The notes under the pieces are model-generated. The model made no database searches and was not told the origin of the DNA. It worked only from the letters and a program-made list of their open reading frames with translations. Made by a program: the position numbers and the translations under genes. Of a stretch of 64,000 nt of DNA, positions 1 to 12,500 are shown piece after piece. How positions within the stretch are numbered: position 1 is the first letter of the stretch; each line of letters begins with the position of its first letter. Origin of the DNA: Saccharothrix algeriensis (GTDB taxonomy: Bacteria > Actinomycetota > Actinomycetes > Mycobacteriales > Pseudonocardiaceae); contig NZ_JAFBCL010000001.1 of NCBI RefSeq assembly GCF_016907655.1, positions 4,002,001 through 4,066,000 on the forward strand, written 5' to 3'.

Positions 1-491
1 CGGACGGCGGCGAGCACCTCGTCCCAGCCGCCGCAGGCCGCGACCTCGGCCTGCGGGAAGTGGCCGGCGCGCAGCCGGTCCCACCAGCCGGGGCGCTCGT
101 CGGCGGGCTGCCAGGGCAGCGCGGACGCCGGGGCGCGGTCCACCGCCGCGTCGGCGGCGACCACGCAGTTGCGGGCGTTGACCCGCCACACCCAGTCCCG
201 CTCGGCCGGGGCGCGCCAGTCGCCGGGGTGCTCCTCGCCGATGCCCAGGTCGCCGAACGGGCGGTCGTTGGGCAGCGGGTAGGGCGCGTCGCCGTTGGCC
301 GGCACCGCGATCGCGCCGGCCAGCATGGGTTCGGCCGCGCCCCGGAAGCGGCAGCCGAACACCGCCAGGCGCGGTGTCTCCAGCAGGGCGTACCGGGTCG
401 GCTCGGCCGAACCGCCGCCGTAGGCCCGGTCGAGCCACTGCTGGGCGACGTCCCGTGTCCGTGTCACGCGCACCTCGTGGGTTCGAGTCAT
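1..491 (-). CDS. Candidate immunity protein of the giant toxin (3' end cut by window edge)
   Basis: The ATG at 491 lies 16 bases past the stop of the giant toxin gene, so the two are very probably co-transcribed. About 163 codons are visible and the frame is still open at the window edge. The product starts MTRTHEVRVTRTRD, is rich in tryptophan (segments such as DWVWRVNARNCV and PGWWDRLRAGHF) and has no signal peptide or membrane segment, so it should be cytoplasmic. I do not recognise the family with certainty; the overall look is loosely like YrhB/Imm35-type proteins. In polymorphic toxin loci the gene directly after the toxin's C-terminal domain usually encodes its immunity protein, here against the papain-fold domain. 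That role is inferred from position only. Confidence 0.6.
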   Translation of the reverse strand, partial: MTRTHEVRVTRTRDVAQQWLDRAYGGGSAEPTRYALLETPRLAVFGCRFRGAAEPMLAGAIAVPANGDAPYPLPNDRPFGDLGIGEEHPGDWRAPAERDWVWRVNARNCVVAADAAVDRAPASALPWQPADERPGWWDRLRAGHFPQAEVAACGGWDEVLAAV

Positions 492-507
492 GGTTGTGCT
501 TACCCGC

Positions 508-3500
508 TCAGGGCGCCCGGGTCGCAGGCGGTGTCCAGGCGGGTACGGGGATGGGTGGGGTCGCCCCGGCGGGCGTCCCTGTGGGTGCTGCGGTGGGCGC
601 CGTGGTGGGCGGCAGGTTGGGCAGGCCGGGCAGGTTCGGCAGCGGGATCAGCTCGATCTTCGCGGCGGTCCGCTCCAGCTTCGCCGGTCGGTGGCTCTGG
701 GCGTCGAAGAAGGTGATGCCCCGGCCGTCGTTCCAGGCGTTGAACACGTGGCCGCTGCCGTCGGTGCGGGTGATGCCCACACCGACGTGCCTGCCCGGTT
801 CGGCGGCCAGGTGGTCGACCACGTGGTGGTAGTTGGGCACCACCCGGAAGTTGGCGTTGAACGTCTGCTCCAGGTAGCTGCCCGGCGCGGGGCCGGGCAG
901 CGGGGGCGCGGCCACCGGCCTGCCGTGCAGCGTCTCGTGGGTGGCGATGACGCAGTTCGTGCAGTTGACGTTGTGGCCGGGGACGCCCGCCTCGAACGGC
1001 TTGCGGTTGACCGCGGCGAGACCGGGGTAGGCGTCGTCGGCCCACTTCGCGGCGGTCGCGTCGTCGGCGAACGCGCCGTGGTGCCGGGTGCCGGGCGGCA
1101 GCCACTCGCGCAGCCCGGCGTCGTGCGCGAGGTCCAGGCGGTGGTCGACGAACCGCTTCGACACGGTGCGCACCACCTCCTGCCCGGTGGCGGTCTCCCG
1201 TTCCACCCGCTCGCGCTCCTGCCGCTGCCGGTCGGCCAGTTCCTGCTCGGCCGCGCGGCGGTGGGCGTCCCGCTCGGCCGCCAGGTGCTGCAGGAACGCC
1301 ACCCGCTCGTCCTGCTGGCGGACCAGGAACCGCTGCTCCTCGGCCCGCGCCTCCCGCTCCAGCCGGTCGCGCGCCTCGGCCTCCACCCGCTGCCGCTCGG
1401 CCGCCAGGTCGCCGTCGAGCTGCCGGAGGGCGTTGTCCCGGGTGGCGGCCTGGTGGGCGAGCAGCGAGTTCCAGGCCGCGTTCGGGTCGAACGAGCCCGG
1501 CGCGCGGGCGAGCCGGTCGCGGATCTGCGCCTCGGCCTGCCGGCGCTCCAGGTCCTGGTCGAGCGTCAGCTGCTCGACCAGCCGCTGCCGGCGCGGCGAC
1601 TGGGCGAACACCAGCTCCTGGGCCAGTCGGTCCAGCTCGGCGCGCTGCACCCCGGCGAGCCGGGCCCGCTCGGCGGCGAGGGCCCGGTCCTGATCGGCGG
1701 TGAAGGCGCGCTCGGCCTCGCGGTGCTCCCGCTCCAACCGGGTCCGGATGGCCTCCACCCCGGCCACGTGGTCGGCGTACTGCCGCAGCTCCAGCTCCCG
1801 CAGCTTCTCCTCCCACGCGGCCCGCTGCGCCTCGGCCAGGTGGTTGCTCTCGGCGGTCTGCTCGGCGAGCAGCTTGGCCGACAGGTCGGCGGCGGCCCTG
1901 TCCCGCTCGGCTTTGCGCTGGTCGGGGCTGATCGGCGCCGGCGGTGCCGCGGGTGCCGCCGGCGTGGCCGGTGCCGCGGGTGCCGGCGGTGCTGCGGGTG
2001 CCGGCGGCGTGGCCGCCGGCGCCGGCGCGGGGGTGGTGGGGGCGGCGGCCGGCGCGCCGAACGTCCCGGTGGTCGGCGTCCCGCCGTCGGCCGGTGTCAC
2101 GACGATGACCGGTGGGGCGGCCGTGGTCGACGTCGGGGTCTCGGCGGGCGGGGTCCCGGCGGTGACCGGTGCGGGGGGTGGGGCTTCGGCGGTGACCGGC
2201 GTCGGCGGGGTTTCGGGAGCGACCGGTGCGGGTGGTGCTTCGGCGGTGGTCGGTGTGGGGGGTGTTTCGGCGGTGGTCGGTGTGGGTGGGGTGCTGGGCG
2301 GGTTCGGGGCCGGGGCGAACTCCCCGATCAGGCGGTCGGCGGTCTTCTTCGCGTCCCACCAGGTCCGCTGCGCGGTGTCGGCCGCGGTCTGCCTGTCGCG
2401 CAGGTCCGCCTTGGCCGCTTCGATCAGCGCGGGGAACCCGGCCGCCGCGGCGCGGGCGTCTTCCAGCTGCTGCCGCACGTCCGCCAGGGTCGCCGCCGAG
2501 CGCGCGGCCCTGGCCCGTGCCGCCCGCTCCTGCGCGCGCTCGTGCTCCAGGCGTGGCTCCACCTCGGCGCGGGTGGTCTCCAGCCGCCGGGTGAGCCGGT
2601 CGATGCCGTCCGCGTGTTCCCGGGCGGTCCGCCGCGCGTCGTCCAGCGCGGTGGCGGCGTCCCGGGCCCGGCGCCGCTCGGGCACGAGGTCCGCGTCGAT
2701 CTCGGCCAGCCGCGCCGTCACCTGGTCCAGCTCGGCGGTCAGCGGGGCGGTCCGCGCGGCGAGGTCGCCGCCGGGGGTGCTCTCCGCCGGGGTGTTGTCC
2801 GCCGGGGTGTTGTCCGCCGGGGTGTCGGACGCGGTGTCGGACGCGGTGTCGAGTGCGGGTCCGGACGTGGGGCCGGGTGCGGGTCCGGACGTGGGGCCGG
2901 GCGCGGGTCCGGACGTGGTGCCGGGTGCGGTGTCGGGTGCGGCCCGGTGGCTGCCGGCTGCGCGGATCACGGCGTCGCGGATCTCGGCGTCGTGGATCTC
3001 GGCCAGCCGCTCCCGGAGCCGCCGGCTCCGCTCGGCGAGGTCCGCGGACTCGGCTTCCAGCAGCTCGACGGCGGACCGGGTGTCGCGGGCCGTGCCCTCC
3101 AGGCCGGGCAGGAGGCCCTCGGTGTGGGACCGGGCCTGGCCCAGCGCGTCGATCCGCGGGGGCAGGTCGGTCAGCGCGGGGTGCGCGGCCAGGACGGCGT
3201 CGTGCCGCCGGCGGGCGGCTGCGACGTCGCCCTGCGCGGCCCCCAGGTCCGCCTGCGCCCGGCCTTCCCGGTCCGCCAGGCGGGCGACGTCCTGCTGCGC
3301 CGCGACCTGGTCGATGAGCAGCCGCTGGGCGTGGTGCCGGGCGCGGTCGGCGAGGGCCTGCGCGTCCCGCCAGGTCTTCGCGGCGGCCTGCACGGCGTCC
3401 TGCGCGGCGGCCAGGTCGGCGTCGACGGTGCGGCCGAGCACCGGCTCCAGGTCGGCCACCGGCATCCGCAGGTCCGCCGACCTCGGCACCCGGAGGTCGA

Positions 3501-6500
3501 AGGTGACCTCCCTGCCGTCGACCTCCGCGACGAACCGGTACTCGACGTCGAACTCGACCAGCGCGGTCCGGCCGGACGGCTTGAGGTTCTGCGCGGTGCC
3601 GCTGGTGGGCCGGCCCGCGCCGGTGGTGGAGTCCTCGGCGGAGTGCTTCCACTCGGGGCCGGTGGAGGCCGAGTTGACCGAGCGCGGCAGGTCCGGCTCG
3701 CCCTGGCCGTCCACCGCCTTGCGGTTGTAGCCGAAGGCGGGCAGGCCGACCGTGACGTCGCCGGAGTCGGAGTGCTTGACCTCGGTCCCGGTGGTCTGCG
3801 TCCTCGAGGTGGGGTTCTCCAGCTTCACGCCGTCGGTCAGCGAGTCGAGCCGCGGGTCGAGCAGCCGCGCGTACACCTTGAGGTTCGCGCGCTGGGCGTT
3901 GACCAGCGCCGCTTCGTGCAGGCCCGGCACCTCCAGCGGGCCCGTGGTCATGCCCGGCAGCATCGACTGGAGGGTCTCCGAGCTGAGCGCGGCCAGCAGG
4001 GCGTTCCGCGCCCCGGTGCCCTTGCCGGTGAGCCCCTTGCGCGCGCCCGCCTCGGCGAGCGCCCGCAGCGCCGCCTCCCGGACGGCCTCCGCGCCGCGCA
4101 TCCCCTCCACGGACGCGCCGGGCGGCACGGCGACCGGGCGGGCGGGTGGCGTCGCAGGGGCCGCGGCCGGGACCTCCGGCGCGGCTTGGGCCCCCGGCGC
4201 GGTGGGGGCCTGCGGCGTGGTCGGGGTCTGCGGCGCGGTGGGGGTCTGCGGCGCGGTGGGGGTCTGCGGCGCGGTGGGGGTCTGCGGCGCGGGCGGGACC
4301 TCGGGGGCGACGGGTGCGGTGGTGGTCGGCGGGGTGGGCGCGGGGGTCCCGCCCACGGGCGGGGCGGGGCGCTGCCAGGCCCGCACGTCCCCGGCGTCCG
4401 GGCGGGGCACGGGCGTCGGCTCCCGGTAGGGCTGCCGGGCGTCGGCGTCGGTCCCCGTCTCGACCCGCACGTTGTCGGCGTGCAGGCGGACGGTCATCGG
4501 GGACTTGTCCGCGCTGGACGCCTCGGCGACCTTCCGCGTCCCCTTCTCCACCACCAGCTCGAACCCGATCGGCACGCGGTAGCGCACGGCGGGACCGGTG
4601 GCGGTGTGCTTGTGGCCGAACTGCTCGACCGAGGCGCCGGTGGTCGTCCTGCTCCGCCCGTGGCCCAGCGCCGCGCCGGCGGAGCCGCCGACCGAGGGCG
4701 ACCCGCCGTCCTTCACGTCCGGCAGGTGCAGCCCCAGGGCCTTGGCCCCGGCGCCGACCGACCAGCCCTTGGTGGACGACTCGGTGCTCTTCGCGGAGCC
4801 GGTGAGGATGTGCTCGATGTCGTGGCCGTCGTTGACCGCGCCGAGGAACTCCGGCGAGCCGGCCTTCGCCTTGAGGGTCACCTGGTAGGTGTCCTTGCCC
4901 ATCAGCGCGCCCGGCTGGTGCAGCAGCAGCGGCACGCCGCCGTCCAGGGCGCTGTCGATGAGCGCCTTCACGCTGGTGGGCGAGGTGAGGTCGACCAGCC
5001 GCCGCAGGTTGCGCATCGAGTCCTTCAGCACCGACCCCGGGACGAGGCCGGGGCCGACCCTGCCCTTGGTGTCGGCGTTGACCTTCCCGACGAGGTCGGT
5101 GACGACGGCGGACAGGTCCGGCACGTCCTCCACCAGGCTCAGGCCCAGCGAACTCGGCTGGTCCGGGGTGAGCCGCTTCGGCGGGAGCATCCGGTCGGGC
5201 GCCGGCGCGGGGGCCACCCCGACGTCCTGCAGCAGCCCCATGTCGCGCGCCATCTGCTCGCTGACCCGGACGAACACGCCGCCCTCCAGCCGCACGCCCG
5301 CCGCCTCGGCCCGCGGCGTGCCCGGGACCACGGCGTTGCCGGACCTGGTCTCGCCGACCACCGTGAACGTCGCGTCCAGCCGCACCAGCGCGGTCCGCTC
5401 GCCGGCCGGCCGGACCAGCTTGCGGTCGACGTTGCCGCCGATCTCGGTGGCCTTGGCCGAGGACTCCGACCAGGGCGTGACCTTGGCGTTGGCGGTGAAC
5501 GAGCCGGCCCCGCGCGGGGTGTTGCCGTCGGGCTTGCCGCTGAGGCCGGCGGCGGCGGTGAACTCCACCGACGTGCCCTCGGCGTCGCTCCCGCCGGCCT
5601 TGAAGCCGCCGCCGGTCCACACCTCGGTGGGCGTGGTGTCCGAGAGGGACACCAGTTCGGCCCGGTCGAAGCGCACGGCGACGCCGACCGCGCCGGTCCG
5701 GTCGGTGACCCGGCGGTCGAACCGCAGGCCGTCCTCGACGAGGCCGTTCTCGTGCATCCGGCGCAGGTTGGCCTTCAGGCCCTCCGGGCTGAACAGCTGG
5801 TCGATCCGGTTGCGCGAGACCGTGCCGGGCACGGTCAGCGACGAGTCCCGGCCCGCGGCCCGGGTCAGCACCTCGATCGCCCGGTCCCGCAGCGCCGACG
5901 AGTGCGCCACGGCCTCGACGTGCAGCCAGTCGTAGGAGTCGGGGCGGCTGGAGATCGGGAACCGCGGGGCCGCGGCGTCCGGCCCGACCACCGCGGGCGC
6001 GGCGCCGGGGACCGCGGGGGCGGTCTTCTTCAGCAGCGAGTCGATCGTGGTCGGGGGCACGTCGACGGACACCGGGGCCTCGGGCTCGAAACCGGTCGTG
6101 CCCACGGGCAGGGTCGAGCCGTCCGGGACCCACAGGTGGACCTCGCCGGTGATCGGCTCGACGGTCCGCACGGCCTTCGGGTCGGTCCCCGGGGCAGCCG
6201 CGCCGCCGGCGGCGGGCGATCCGGTCCGCACGACCGTCTTCGCGTCCGGGACCTGCAGCTGCGGCGCGCCCGGCAGGACCCGCTGCACCCACGTGCGCGG
6301 CCGGCTGAACCGGGTGACCTCGATCTCGAACCGGATGTCGTGCGCGAAGACCTGCGCCTTCGCGTCGCCGACGTTGAGCGCCACGTCGTTGACGGTCGGG
6401 CCCGCGGCGGTCTTCACCGACGAGGTCCACGACTTCTTCACGCCCGCGCTCGCGGTGGGCGTCAGGATCGCGCCGCCGGGCTTCTTGAGGTTGGGCCCGC

Positions 6501-9500
6501 CGCGCACCTCGAGGCCGAGGCTGCTGCCCTTCGCGGTGGTCGTGGCGCTGTCCAGCTTGGGCGCGGCCGACGACAGGGAGCGGACCTGGCGGTTGTCCGC
6601 CTCGCCGAGGTGCGTCGGCCCGGCCAGCGTCGCCTTGACGGTGACGTTGACGAAGTCGTTGTGCACCAGGCCGCGGCGCTTGAGCTGCACCTGCACGCCC
6701 GGCCCGAGCAGGCTGTCCAGCTTCGCCCGCAGCGCCGTCGGCGACAGCTCCGCGTCCAGCCTGCGCTGGTTGTCCGCCTGCTCCGCCGCGTCGGCGTGGT
6801 TCCTGCCGCTGGAGATCGGGTGGCCGGCGGCCCCCCACGTCGGCAGGAACCCGGCGAAGCCCGGCAGGTCCCGGAGGGCGTCCTCCACCTGCGCCCGCAC
6901 CCGGTCGGCGTTGGCGAGCCGGCCGACGCGGACGTTGCCCGCGGCCAGGCCGGCGGACAGGTAGGGCGGTTCGACGCGGGTGCCGCCGGTGCCCGGCCTG
7001 ACGACGTCCTGCTGCGTGCCGGGCGGCACCGGCAGGCCGTGGGCGGCGGCCTCCGGCAGGCCCAGCCGCACGTACGCGACGACCTCCTGCTTGACCGTCG
7101 TCGGCCGGTCGCCGGGCGCGACCGCGCCGTCCGCCTTCGCGGGCGGGGCGAACGGCGTGCGCACCTCGACCTCGACACCGACCCGGTACAGCCCGGTGTT
7201 CCCGCCGACCTGCACACCCGCCCGGTTGACCGTCGTGACGCCGGCGGACGAGCTGTCGGTCGTCTTCCGCGACACCGAGCCGGTGACGCCACCGGTCACG
7301 ACCATCGGGCCGGGGGTGCCGACGCCGCCGCCTACCGCGCCGCCGACCTCGACGCCCTTGCCGGTCGAGGAGGTGACGCCGGTGTTCGCGGTGGCGGTGT
7401 CGTGCAGCCGGAACTGGGCGCTGCCGTGCACGCCGACCAGTTCGGCGTCCACCAGCTTCGCCCTCATCTGCACGGTCGCGCCGTAGCTCGCGTTGGGGCT
7501 GGCCAGGAGGGGCGAGGTGACCCAGCCGTTGAGCAGCACGTGCAGGTTGTCGCGGATGGAGGTGGGGCTGAGGAAGTCCCGCAGGTCGGTGCGGCCGTCC
7601 GCGCCCGGCTTGACCACCGAGGGGTGCAGGCCCGCGGCGACCGCCCGGAACAGCGCGTCGCCGTCGACGTCCGAGACCGCCTCGGGCACCAGGAACTCCA
7701 CCGCCGCGCCGGCCTCCCGCAGGTCGGTCTTCCGGCCGAGCGCGTTGTCGGTGTGCGTGAGCCTGCTCAGGTCGTCGGGGACCTGGAGGGAGGCGGTGTG
7801 CGGGTCGCCCGGATCGGCCGGCACCTCGTGGGAGGTGGTCGTGCCGGTCCGCGGGTCGGTGAGGGTGAGGGTGTAGGAGACCGGGACGTCGTACCCGGTG
7901 GAGGCGTTGCCGCCGCGCACCTCCCGGTCGTCCGCGGCGGACGAGGTGCTGTTCGCGGAGGTGGCCGGGGTGGAGGTCCGGCCCTTCACGCCGACCGTCA
8001 GGTAGGCGCCGCCGCCTTGGCTCACCGTCCCGCCGAAGGCCAGTTCGTTGTCGGTGGACAGGTTCGTGGTGGTGGAGGCGGTCGCGCCGCTGTCGACGCG
8101 GCTGTCGACCTTGGCGGGTGACGCGACGCCGGGCGCGGTGACCTGGCCGAGCCGGGCCTGGACGGTGGCGTCGTACCAGCGGTTGCCGACCCTGACCTGG
8201 AACGTGCGGCCGTCGCCGAGGAACGACTCGAAGTTCGCGCCCAGCTGGTGGCCGATGCGGTCGACGCCCACGGGCGTCGCGCCGTCGACCTTCGGCAGCA
8301 GCCCGGTGATCGCCCCCACCACGTGCTCCACGCCTCGCACGCCGGTGACCGCGATGGTGCCCAGGGCCTTGTTCTCCTGGAAGAACGCGGGCAGGGGGAC
8401 GTTCGGCAGGACCCCCTGCGGAGCGGTGTTCGGCTCGGGTGCGGGTGCGGTCGCGTCGGTGGCCGTCTCGACCGCCGTTTCGACCGCCGGGGCGGGGGCC
8501 GGGGTGGGGTTGATGGTGGCGTCGGTCGGCGTGGTGGGGGTGGCGGTGTTGTCGGTCGGTGGGGTGGTGCCGGTGGCGGTGTCGGTCGGCGGGGTGGTGC
8601 CGGTGGCGGTCGGTGGGGCGGGGGTGGTGGTGCTGTTGTCGGTCGGTGGAGCGGGGCGGGTTGCCGGGGCGTCGGGTCCCGGGGCGTCGGCGGACCGGCC
8701 GGTCGCGGCGCCGACCGGGGTCGGGGGAGCCTGGCGCGGCGAGTTCGGGTCGTTCAGCGTGGCGTGGTCGCCGTCGGGCACCATGACCTGGCTGTCGGTG
8801 GTGCGCTCGATCAGCCACAGGTGCCGCGGCTTCAGCTCCGGGTCGCGGTGCACCCCGGCGCCCATCAGGCCGTTGTCGGGCACCACCAGGTTGGCCGGCG
8901 CGTGCCCGGCCGGGAGGCGCCTGCCGTCGCTGTTGAACACGCGGGCGCCCGGTCCCGCCTTGTCCCGGTACTCGTCGGGCAGGCCGAAGTAGTGCGCGAC
9001 CTCGTGGGCGAGCACGTTCGGCGAGGTCCGCCCGCCCCAGTGGAGCTGGTCGGCGGTGGCGGAACCGGTCACCTCGACCGTGGTGTGCGCGTCCTTCGGG
9101 TCGTCGACGAACTCGACCCGGGCGTGGAACTGGTCCCCGGAGGGCAGCCGGTGACCCCGGTTCAGCAACCGGTCGACGCCCTCGACGGCCTTGCGCCGCA
9201 CGTCGGCCAGGTCGGACGCCGACGCGCCGGCGCCCTGCTCCAGGTGCACCCGCAGCGTGTACTCCTTCACCCACCGCCCCGGCTCGACCTCCATCCGGCG
9301 CACGTCGTGCCGGATCAGCCCGGTCACCGAGTCGAGGCGGCCCGGGGTGCTCGACCGCCGCACGTCGGCGACCTCGGTGTCCACCGTGCGCACGGGCGCC
9401 TTGTCCCGCACCGACTCCCACTGCGACGCGGGCTTCGGGTCCTGCGGCGCGAACCAGTCCGCGGTGTCGGCGGTGCTGTGCCGCCACGACGGGTCGTCCG

Positions 9501-12500
9501 CGACGGCGAGCCGCGAGGGACCCGGCCGCTGCGCCTCCGCGGTGCCCGGCGCCGGTCGCGTCGCCGGGTCCGGGCGCAGCTCGGCGCGCAGGAGGTCGAC
9601 GTACTGCCGGGTCACCTTCTGCGCCTGCTGGACCGCGGCGATCTCCTGCTTGTCGAGCACGTAGGTCTTGTCGCCCGGCGCGCGGTACCCGGTCAGCTTC
9701 TCCATGGTGGTGGGCAGGCGGAAGGTGTCCTTCTCGACGCCGTAGTGCCCGTGCAGCTTCTGCCGGAGCCCCTGCAGGTCCTCGACGGTCCTGCGCAGGT
9801 CCTGGGCCTGCCCGGGGCTCAGCGTGCCCTTCTGCTCCAGGACGTCGATGCGCCCGGCGGTGCTGTTCTGGTTGGTGATCAGCTCCGCCACGGCCAGCCA
9901 CCTGGTGCCCAGGGTGAGCGGGCGCAGGAAGGCGTCCTTGAGGTTGGTCTCGCCCTTCGGGTTGACGACGGGGTCGGCGGTGTGGAGGAGCGCGCTGCCC
10001 GCCTGCCTCGCCTCGGCGGTCCTGTCCTGGAAGGCGTAGGTCTCGCGGAACCGGTCGAAGACCGGGGAGTCCGCGGAGTTGTCGGCGTTGGCGAGGCCGT
10101 CGACCGGGACCAGCCTGGAGTCGTAGACGACGCCGTAGTTCGGGAACGACGGGTCCGACGGCGGGTCGCGGTGCGGGTCGTCCGGGTCCGGCTCGGTCCG
10201 GAGGTTGTTCGCGGCCAGCTCGTCGGGCCGCGCGGTCCGGTCGGTCCGGAGCCAGAGCGCGTCCGGCTCGAACAGCACCTTGGCCGCGGGGTCGCCCAGC
10301 CGGTGCTGGAGGTCGGCGCGGGCGAACTCGATCAGGTCGGTGGTCAGGTCCTGCAGCAGCAGCAGGTGGTGGTGGTCGACCGAGCCCCGGTCGACGTCGC
10401 CGATCACCGCGAAGTCCAGGTCGCTGGCCGGGGCCGGCTCCGCCCGGCCGTAGCCGCCCAGCGCCACCACGGCCCACGGGCGCGCCGGCGTGCCGACCAG
10501 CCCGGTGGCGATCCGGACCGCGTCGGCGACGACGCTGTCCGCGCGCCTGACCACCAGGTCGGTCGCCTCGGCGGTCGTCAGCCCGGTGTCGGCCCGCGAC
10601 TCGCGGCGGAACAGGTCCATCCGCTCGGCGAGGTCGCCCGTGCTGTCGAGGGTGTCCGCCAGGCGGCGCTCGAAGACGCGGGCCGCCAGCTCCCGGGCGG
10701 CCCCGTCGCGGGCGGTCGCCGGGTCCTGCCCGTTCAGCCGCTCGGCGAGGTCCGCCACGGCGGGGTCGTCCGGGATCGTGGCCGCGATCCGGCTCGCGAG
10801 CGCTCCACCGGTGTCCCCGGCGAGCCTGTCGCCGAGCGCCTCCACGGCGCGGTCGAGCAGCCGCTGCTGCTTGGGGGAGTACCGGTCCCCCAAGCCCGCG
10901 CGGTCGGAGAAGGACGGGGTGTCCGGGGCGGGGCGGGTCCGCGGGGTCGGGTCGGCCGCCGGTGGGGCGGGGTCCGGTTCGGGCGCGGGTGGCGCCGGCC
11001 GGGTGGCCGGGGTCGGGACCTGCGGGGTGCCGTCCTGCGGGGTGGTGCCTTGCGGGGTGGTGCCTTGCGGGGTGGTGGTGTCGGCCGTGGTGGTGTCGGC
11101 GGTGGCGCCGGCCGGGCTGGGGGCCTGCGTGGTGGTGCCGGCCGGGCTGGGGATCTGCGGAGTGGTGTCGGCCGGGCTGGGGCTCTGGGGTGTGGTGCCG
11201 GCCGGGCTGGGGGCCTGCGTGGTGGTGTCGGTGGGGTTGGGGCCTTGCGGGGTGGTGTTGGTGGGGCTGGGGGCCTGGGGTGTGGTGGTGCCGGGGTTCG
11301 GGCCCTGGGGCGTCGGGTCCTGGGGCGTCGGGTCGGGGTTGCCGGGCGCGGCGGTCGGGGCCTGCGGCGCGGGGGCGGGCGCGGCGGGGTCGCGCGGCGG
11401 GGTCGGCCGCTGGGCGAACTCGGTGTTGAAGTCGCCGATCCGCCGGTCGACGGCCGACTTGGCCGCCAACCACTCCCGCTTCCGGGCGTCGGCGTCGGCG
11501 CGCAGGCCGGGCAGGGCCGTCCGCAGCTCCTCCGCCACGCGCTGCGCCCGGCCCTCGACCTCGGCCTTGGCGGCGTGCGCGGCGGCCAGCCCCTGCTGCG
11601 CCCGCGCGAGCGCCTCCCGGGCGGGCGCGATGGCGCCCTGGTGCCGCTCGACCTCCTGGTCGCGCGTCGCCAGTTCGGCGAGCGCCTCGTCGTGCCGCCG
11701 GGTCCGCTCCTCGACCGCGTTCCGGGTGTCCTGCACCTCCTGGTCGGCGGCGGCCAGCTCCCGGCGCGCGGACCCCGCCCTGCTGTCGGCGTCGGCGAGG
11801 TCCTGCGCGGCGGCGGGCAGGCGGGCCTGGCGGCCGGCGTCGGGGTTCGCGGTCAGCTCGGTCACCAGGTCCTTGAGGTCCTGGGTGGCCTTCTCGGAGT
11901 CGAGCAGCGCCGTGTCGAGCGCGGCCTGCGCCGCGACCCGGCGCTGCTCGGCGCGGATGAGGTCCGCGCGCGCCGCGTCGAGCTGCCGGCCGGCCTCCGC
12001 GAGGTCGGTCTCCGCGGCGCGGGCCCGGTTTTCCAGGGTGCTCTGCTCCGCCAGCCTGAGGTCGAGGTCCGCGGTCGCCGCGGTGTGGGCGCCCTGCGCC
12101 CTGCCGAGGTCGATGTCGGCCTGGCGGCGGTCCGCCGGGATCGCGAGGACGGCGTCCTGCGCCCGGTGCCGGGCGGTCTCGATGGCGACCTCCGCGCTCC
12201 GCCACGAGTCGGCGGCGGTCTTCACGCCCTTCTGCGCGGTGGCCAGGTCCCCGAACCGCGTGTCCAGCGCGGGCTTGGCGGTCGGCCCGACCTGGTTCCC
12301 CAGCACGTCCAGGGCCTGCGCCTCGGGCATCCGCACCTGCGCGGACCCGGGCAGCGGCAGGTCGACCACGCCGACCCGGCCGCCGCCGAGGTCGGCGACG
12401 ACCCGGTACTCGACGTCGAACTCGACCAGGCCGCTCAGGCCGTCCCGCTTGAGGTCGTTGACCTGGTTGTTCTGCGTGCCGCCGGTGTCGGCGTCGGTGA

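Noticed and set aside
477..491. GGTTCGAGTC resembling a tRNA T-loop
   Set aside because: It is the start of the candidate immunity gene on the other strand; no acceptor stem or anticodon arm can be drawn.
490..8121. Very long plus-strand open frame opposite the toxin gene
   Set aside because: It is a high-GC antisense shadow of the giant toxin: Arg/Gly-rich, no family resemblance, no ribosome site, and codon bias fits the minus frame.
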